Both the position numbers and the translations under genes were made by a program. The notes below the pieces were generated by a model, which saw only the letters and a program-made list of their open reading frames with translations, searched no databases and was not told where the DNA came from. A DNA stretch of 17,772 nt. Source: Candidatus Poseidoniaceae archaeon (lineage in GTDB: Archaea; Thermoplasmatota; Poseidoniia; Poseidoniales; Poseidoniaceae). Position 1 is the first letter of the stretch; every line of letters starts with the position of its first letter. Shown here piece by piece: positions 15,597-17,772 of the stretch. The stretch lies in NCBI GenBank assembly GCA_022424925.1, contig JAKMGM010000022.1:1-17772 (forward strand), in the 5' to 3' direction.

Positions 15597-16427
15597 TCAC
15601 GGGAGTATCTTCTCCATCCGCTTGATAAAGAGCCATGAAGGCAGAACTGTCCATACCAGCCCCATAGACCAACTTTGCCAAGAAGCAATACCTCGTTCAA
15701 TCTGTGGAAGACGAGTTTCCAACAAATGATGGTAAACCCCGTTTGGAGAGAGCAGGTCAAGCGCCCCCTCCAGCATGACCCACGCCGCATCGTTTTCTTG
15801 GCCTATGGCAACTCCAGAAGCAAAAGCGACCATCGTTGTCACCAGTGCCCAAAGAAATGTAAAAAGAAACCACATGCCAACGCCGAAAGAAATCGCTGTA
15901 CCTTGTTCACGAGTGTATGAAGATGCCAACAACGTGAACAAAATATACCAAAGTAAGATCAATGCGGTTGAGGAAAAATAGACGATACAATCAGCGATAG
16001 AAATCCATTCGCCCATCCGGTAGCGTACGATTCCAACCGATATGGCCAGAAGAATCCATGTTGGAATCAATATTGCTTGCCAAGAACCGAGCATCATCGC
16101 CACCGATTGGTGAGACCTTGGCATCGGTTGTGAAAGTCTCAGTTCCAATACACCACTCGCCCGCTCACGGCTCACCGCATCGTAGGAAAGCAAAACTGCA
16201 CACATGGTTGCTCCAAAGACGACCCCGAGGCTTGCATAAAACAAAACTTCCATCGAGGTCTGGGGTTGATGTCCACCTGGCAGAACGATGTCTGGGTCTG
16301 AAAAACCCCATGCCATCCCAGGAATGAACAACAACAGTATCGGAAACATGATGTACATTCGGGTCGAAAACATCCGTTCCAAGGTGAGGCGTTTCGAAAG
16401 CCTGTATATCCGCTTGAAATCACTCAT
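15597..16427 (-). CDS. ABC-2 type transporter permease
   Basis: The protein has 276 residues with six membrane helices (about 24-42, 61-82, 116-134, 145-170, 177-206 and 251-269). The loop after helix 2, YDAVSRERASGVLELRLSQPMPRS, is the characteristic coupling segment of ABC-2/NosY-like permeases, where it contacts the ATPase. A large exposed loop lies between helices 5 and 6. The start ATG overlaps the stop of the ATPase gene (ATGA), and a strong GGAGG site lies within the end of that gene, so the two are translated together. One permease and one ATPase with no binding protein suggests an exporter. The substrate is unknown; lipids, drugs and surface components are all possible for this class. 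Confidence 0.9.
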   Translation of the reverse strand: MSDFKRIYRLSKRLTLERMFSTRMYIMFPILLLFIPGMAWGFSDPDIVLPGGHQPQTSMEVLFYASLGVVFGATMCAVLLSYDAVSRERASGVLELRLSQPMPRSHQSVAMMLGSWQAILIPTWILLAISVGIVRYRMGEWISIADCIVYFSSTALILLWYILFTLLASSYTREQGTAISFGVGMWFLFTFLWALVTTMVAFASGVAIGQENDAAWVMLEGALDLLSPNGVYHHLLETRLPQIERGIASWQSWSMGLVWTVLPSWLFIKRMEKILP

Positions 16428-17443
16428 TCTTCTTCTCCTCCAAATGAGCGTAGAGGTAGATAAGCGCTCGAAGCCACTTCGAGTCCAACATCTTCAATCG
16501 ATTGTCCGGTCGCAGCACACAGCATTTCAACCACGTTGGGCTGACGAATACTCCACTCCGTGATTGTAAAGTCATCATCAACCAGCTTTTTCAACAGCTC
16601 CGGCTCGACATTCTCTAACTGTGCGCTCCACGAATCGTCTTTTTGCTTCATCTCAATCTGCTCTTTGTCGAGGTTATACCGACCGAATGCAGGTGGTTCT
16701 CCCAATCCTTTGACGGTAACCTTTGCTTCAAGTCCCAGACTCGATGCAACTTCCTCAGCGGTCCCTTCAGCAAGAATATGACCCCTATGCATGAGCGCTA
16801 AGCGGTCAACGACATCAACCAAGCCTTCGACTTGATGCGACGAGAGAACGATTGAAACACCACGTTCAGTGAGTGATTTGAGCAGTGCAATGAATGCTGC
16901 AGCACCGACGGGGTCAAGACCGTTGAGCGGCTCGTCCAGAAGCAGTATTTTTGGAGAGCCGAGCAGCGCAACTGCAAGCGTTAGTCGTTGACGCATTCCC
17001 TGACTCAGTTCATTCAAGGCAGAGTTTTTCCGTCCTTGCAGCCCAACGAGATGCAGGAGACCGTCGACTCTTTTTTCTCCCTTCTGCCGCATCTCGGCAA
17101 TCTCCAACAAGGCTTCACGAACTGATTTTTGTCCTTGCCACCTCACCTGTTCAGGCATGTGGCCAACACGTTGGCGTAAATCGTGTACAGAATACGCCCT
17201 TGTTCCTTTACCTTTCGAAGCACTTCCGTCTTGGAGTGGCAGAATGCCTGCCATGACCCGTAGCAATGTCGTTTTACCTGCACCGTTCGGGCCGACCAAA
17301 CCGAGAACAGTCCCTTTTCGGAGGGAAAGGTGGATTGAAAAGATACCAGGGCCTTTGACTCTACGCCATGGTTTCAGTGGTTTCGGAGCAGCGATGAGGT
17401 GTCTGTATGATGCCGCGTTGAGACACAGAACCTCCTCCTCCAT
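16424..17443 (-). CDS. ABC transporter ATP-binding protein
   Basis: The protein has 339 residues with a complete nucleotide-binding domain: Walker A GPNGAGKT (51-58), Q-loop Gln99, signature LSQGM (146-150), Walker B ILLLDEP (166-172), D-loop GLD (175-177) and H-loop His203. It hydrolyses ATP to drive the permease encoded directly downstream. The region after about residue 230 is an extra C-terminal domain common in ABC-2 exporter ATPases of the CcmA/NatA/NosF type. The first 30 residues precede the usual first strand and are somewhat longer than typical. No Shine-Dalgarno site is obvious before the ATG, in contrast to the permease, so a short leader is possible. It is the first gene of the minus-strand series, divergent from the gene at 17542. 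Confidence 0.93.
   Translation of the reverse strand: MEEEVLCLNAASYRHLIAAPKPLKPWRRVKGPGIFSIHLSLRKGTVLGLVGPNGAGKTTLLRVMAGILPLQDGSASKGKGTRAYSVHDLRQRVGHMPEQVRWQGQKSVREALLEIAEMRQKGEKRVDGLLHLVGLQGRKNSALNELSQGMRQRLTLAVALLGSPKILLLDEPLNGLDPVGAAAFIALLKSLTERGVSIVLSSHQVEGLVDVVDRLALMHRGHILAEGTAEEVASSLGLEAKVTVKGLGEPPAFGRYNLDKEQIEMKQKDDSWSAQLENVEPELLKKLVDDDFTITEWSIRQPNVVEMLCAATGQSIEDVGLEVASSAYLPLRSFGGEEE
16437..16441 (-). promoter_or_regulatory. Shine-Dalgarno site (GGAGG) of the ABC permease gene
   Basis: GGAGG lies 9 nt before the permease ATG, inside the last codons of the ATPase gene. It supports the overlapping ATGA start. Confidence 0.6.
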
Positions 17444-17463
17444 ACTTCGGCGTAGAGGTCAAG

Positions 17464-17486
17464 GTTTGACAATCTACCGTTTGACA
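17464..17486. promoter_or_regulatory. Direct repeat GTTTGACA in the divergent promoter region
   Basis: GTTTGACA occurs at 17464-17471 and 17479-17486, 15 bp apart centre to centre, 21-43 bp before the ABC ATPase start and 56-78 bp before the divergent gene. Such spacing could suit a regulator binding site or an archaeal promoter element. No classical TATA box is visible in the 98-bp gap. Confidence 0.3.
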
Positions 17487-17541
17487 CAACCCAAACCCGA
17501 AGACTCTTGATGAGCAGGTCTGTTCCACCCATGGGTTAGCG

Positions 17542-17772
17542 ATGATTGAGGATTTGGTTCCGTCGATTTTGCTGGTGGCTTTTGTAGCAGTTCACATCGT
17601 ATTTCAGCGTCGCAGCACATCAGCTGATGATGATTTTGAATGGACGGAAATGTATGGCCCATACGGTTTCCATGCACTTGTCTCGTTGTTGATTTTACTG
17701 TGGATTCTGCCGGGTGGTGCGCTGGTCTTGGGTCCAGTGCTGCTCCTTCTTTCAGCCGTTAGCCCGGCTGGC
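17542..17772 (+). CDS. Membrane protein, function unknown (3' partial)
   Basis: An ATG at 17542 opens 77 codons that run off the window without a stop. The translation starts MIEDLVPSILLVAFVAVHIV, giving a first membrane helix (about 6-21). A short hydrophilic stretch (QRRSTSADDDFEWTEMYG) follows, then two further hydrophobic segments (about 44-58 and 60-73). I do not recognise the family from this fragment. The reading frame has ordinary codon use and clear hydrophobic patterning, which favours it over the antisense ORF on the same bases. It is divergent from the ABC ATPase gene with 98 bp between the starts. Confidence 0.65.
   Translation, partial: MIEDLVPSILLVAFVAVHIVFQRRSTSADDDFEWTEMYGPYGFHALVSLLILLWILPGGALVLGPVLLLLSAVSPAG

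Noticed and set aside
17474..17677. 67-codon minus-strand ORF overlapping the start of the partial gene at the right edge
   Set aside because: The plus-strand frame encodes well-patterned membrane helices and is open to the edge; the antisense product shows no motif.

Overview
The window looks like part of a genome of a free-living marine archaeon. Marine Group II (Poseidoniales, Euryarchaeota) is my best guess. This is an inference from gene content and style: very large acidic secreted proteins with C-terminal membrane anchors, archaeal Shine-Dalgarno sites of the GGTGA/GGAGG type, lipobox lipoproteins, a Gar1-like H/ACA RNP protein, and closely packed single-strand gene clusters. No rRNA, tRNA, CRISPR array or insertion sequence was seen.

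Left part, plus strand. The window opens inside a giant cell-surface protein (1-5871, 5' end missing). It has FG-GAP-like, CARDB-like, jelly-roll and PKD-like modules, one C-terminal membrane helix and a cytosolic tail with a duplicated helical motif. A 331-bp gap follows (5872-6202) that is unusually rich in inverted repeats and may encode or carry a structured RNA. Next comes an AmpG-type major facilitator transporter (6203-8323) fused behind a lipoprotein-anchored extracellular domain.

Middle and right part, minus strand, seven genes read right to left. An ABC exporter pair (ATPase 16424-17443 and permease 15597-16427, ATGA overlap) is followed by a membrane-anchored surface protein of unknown function (13518-15530). 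Next is a 413-residue RNA-binding protein (12220-13461) with an N-terminal Gar1-like domain, three RanBP2-type zinc fingers and Arg/Gly-rich linkers. A TPR membrane protein lies 12 bp downstream (11173-12207), followed by a Xi-class glutathione S-transferase homologue (10120-11070) and an M28 zinc-peptidase lipoprotein (8419-10011). At the right edge a divergent membrane protein begins (17542-17772, 3' end missing).

How the genes fit together. The giant surface protein, the peptidase lipoprotein, the lipoprotein-transporter fusion and the ABC pair fit a cell surface that handles and imports or exports organic material. The Gar1-like/zinc-finger protein and its TPR partner look like a separate RNA-related unit. 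It is the most unusual item here, because it combines an archaeal H/ACA RNP fold with the RGG plus RanBP2 zinc-finger layout familiar from eukaryotic FET proteins, and it sits directly behind a stable hairpin.
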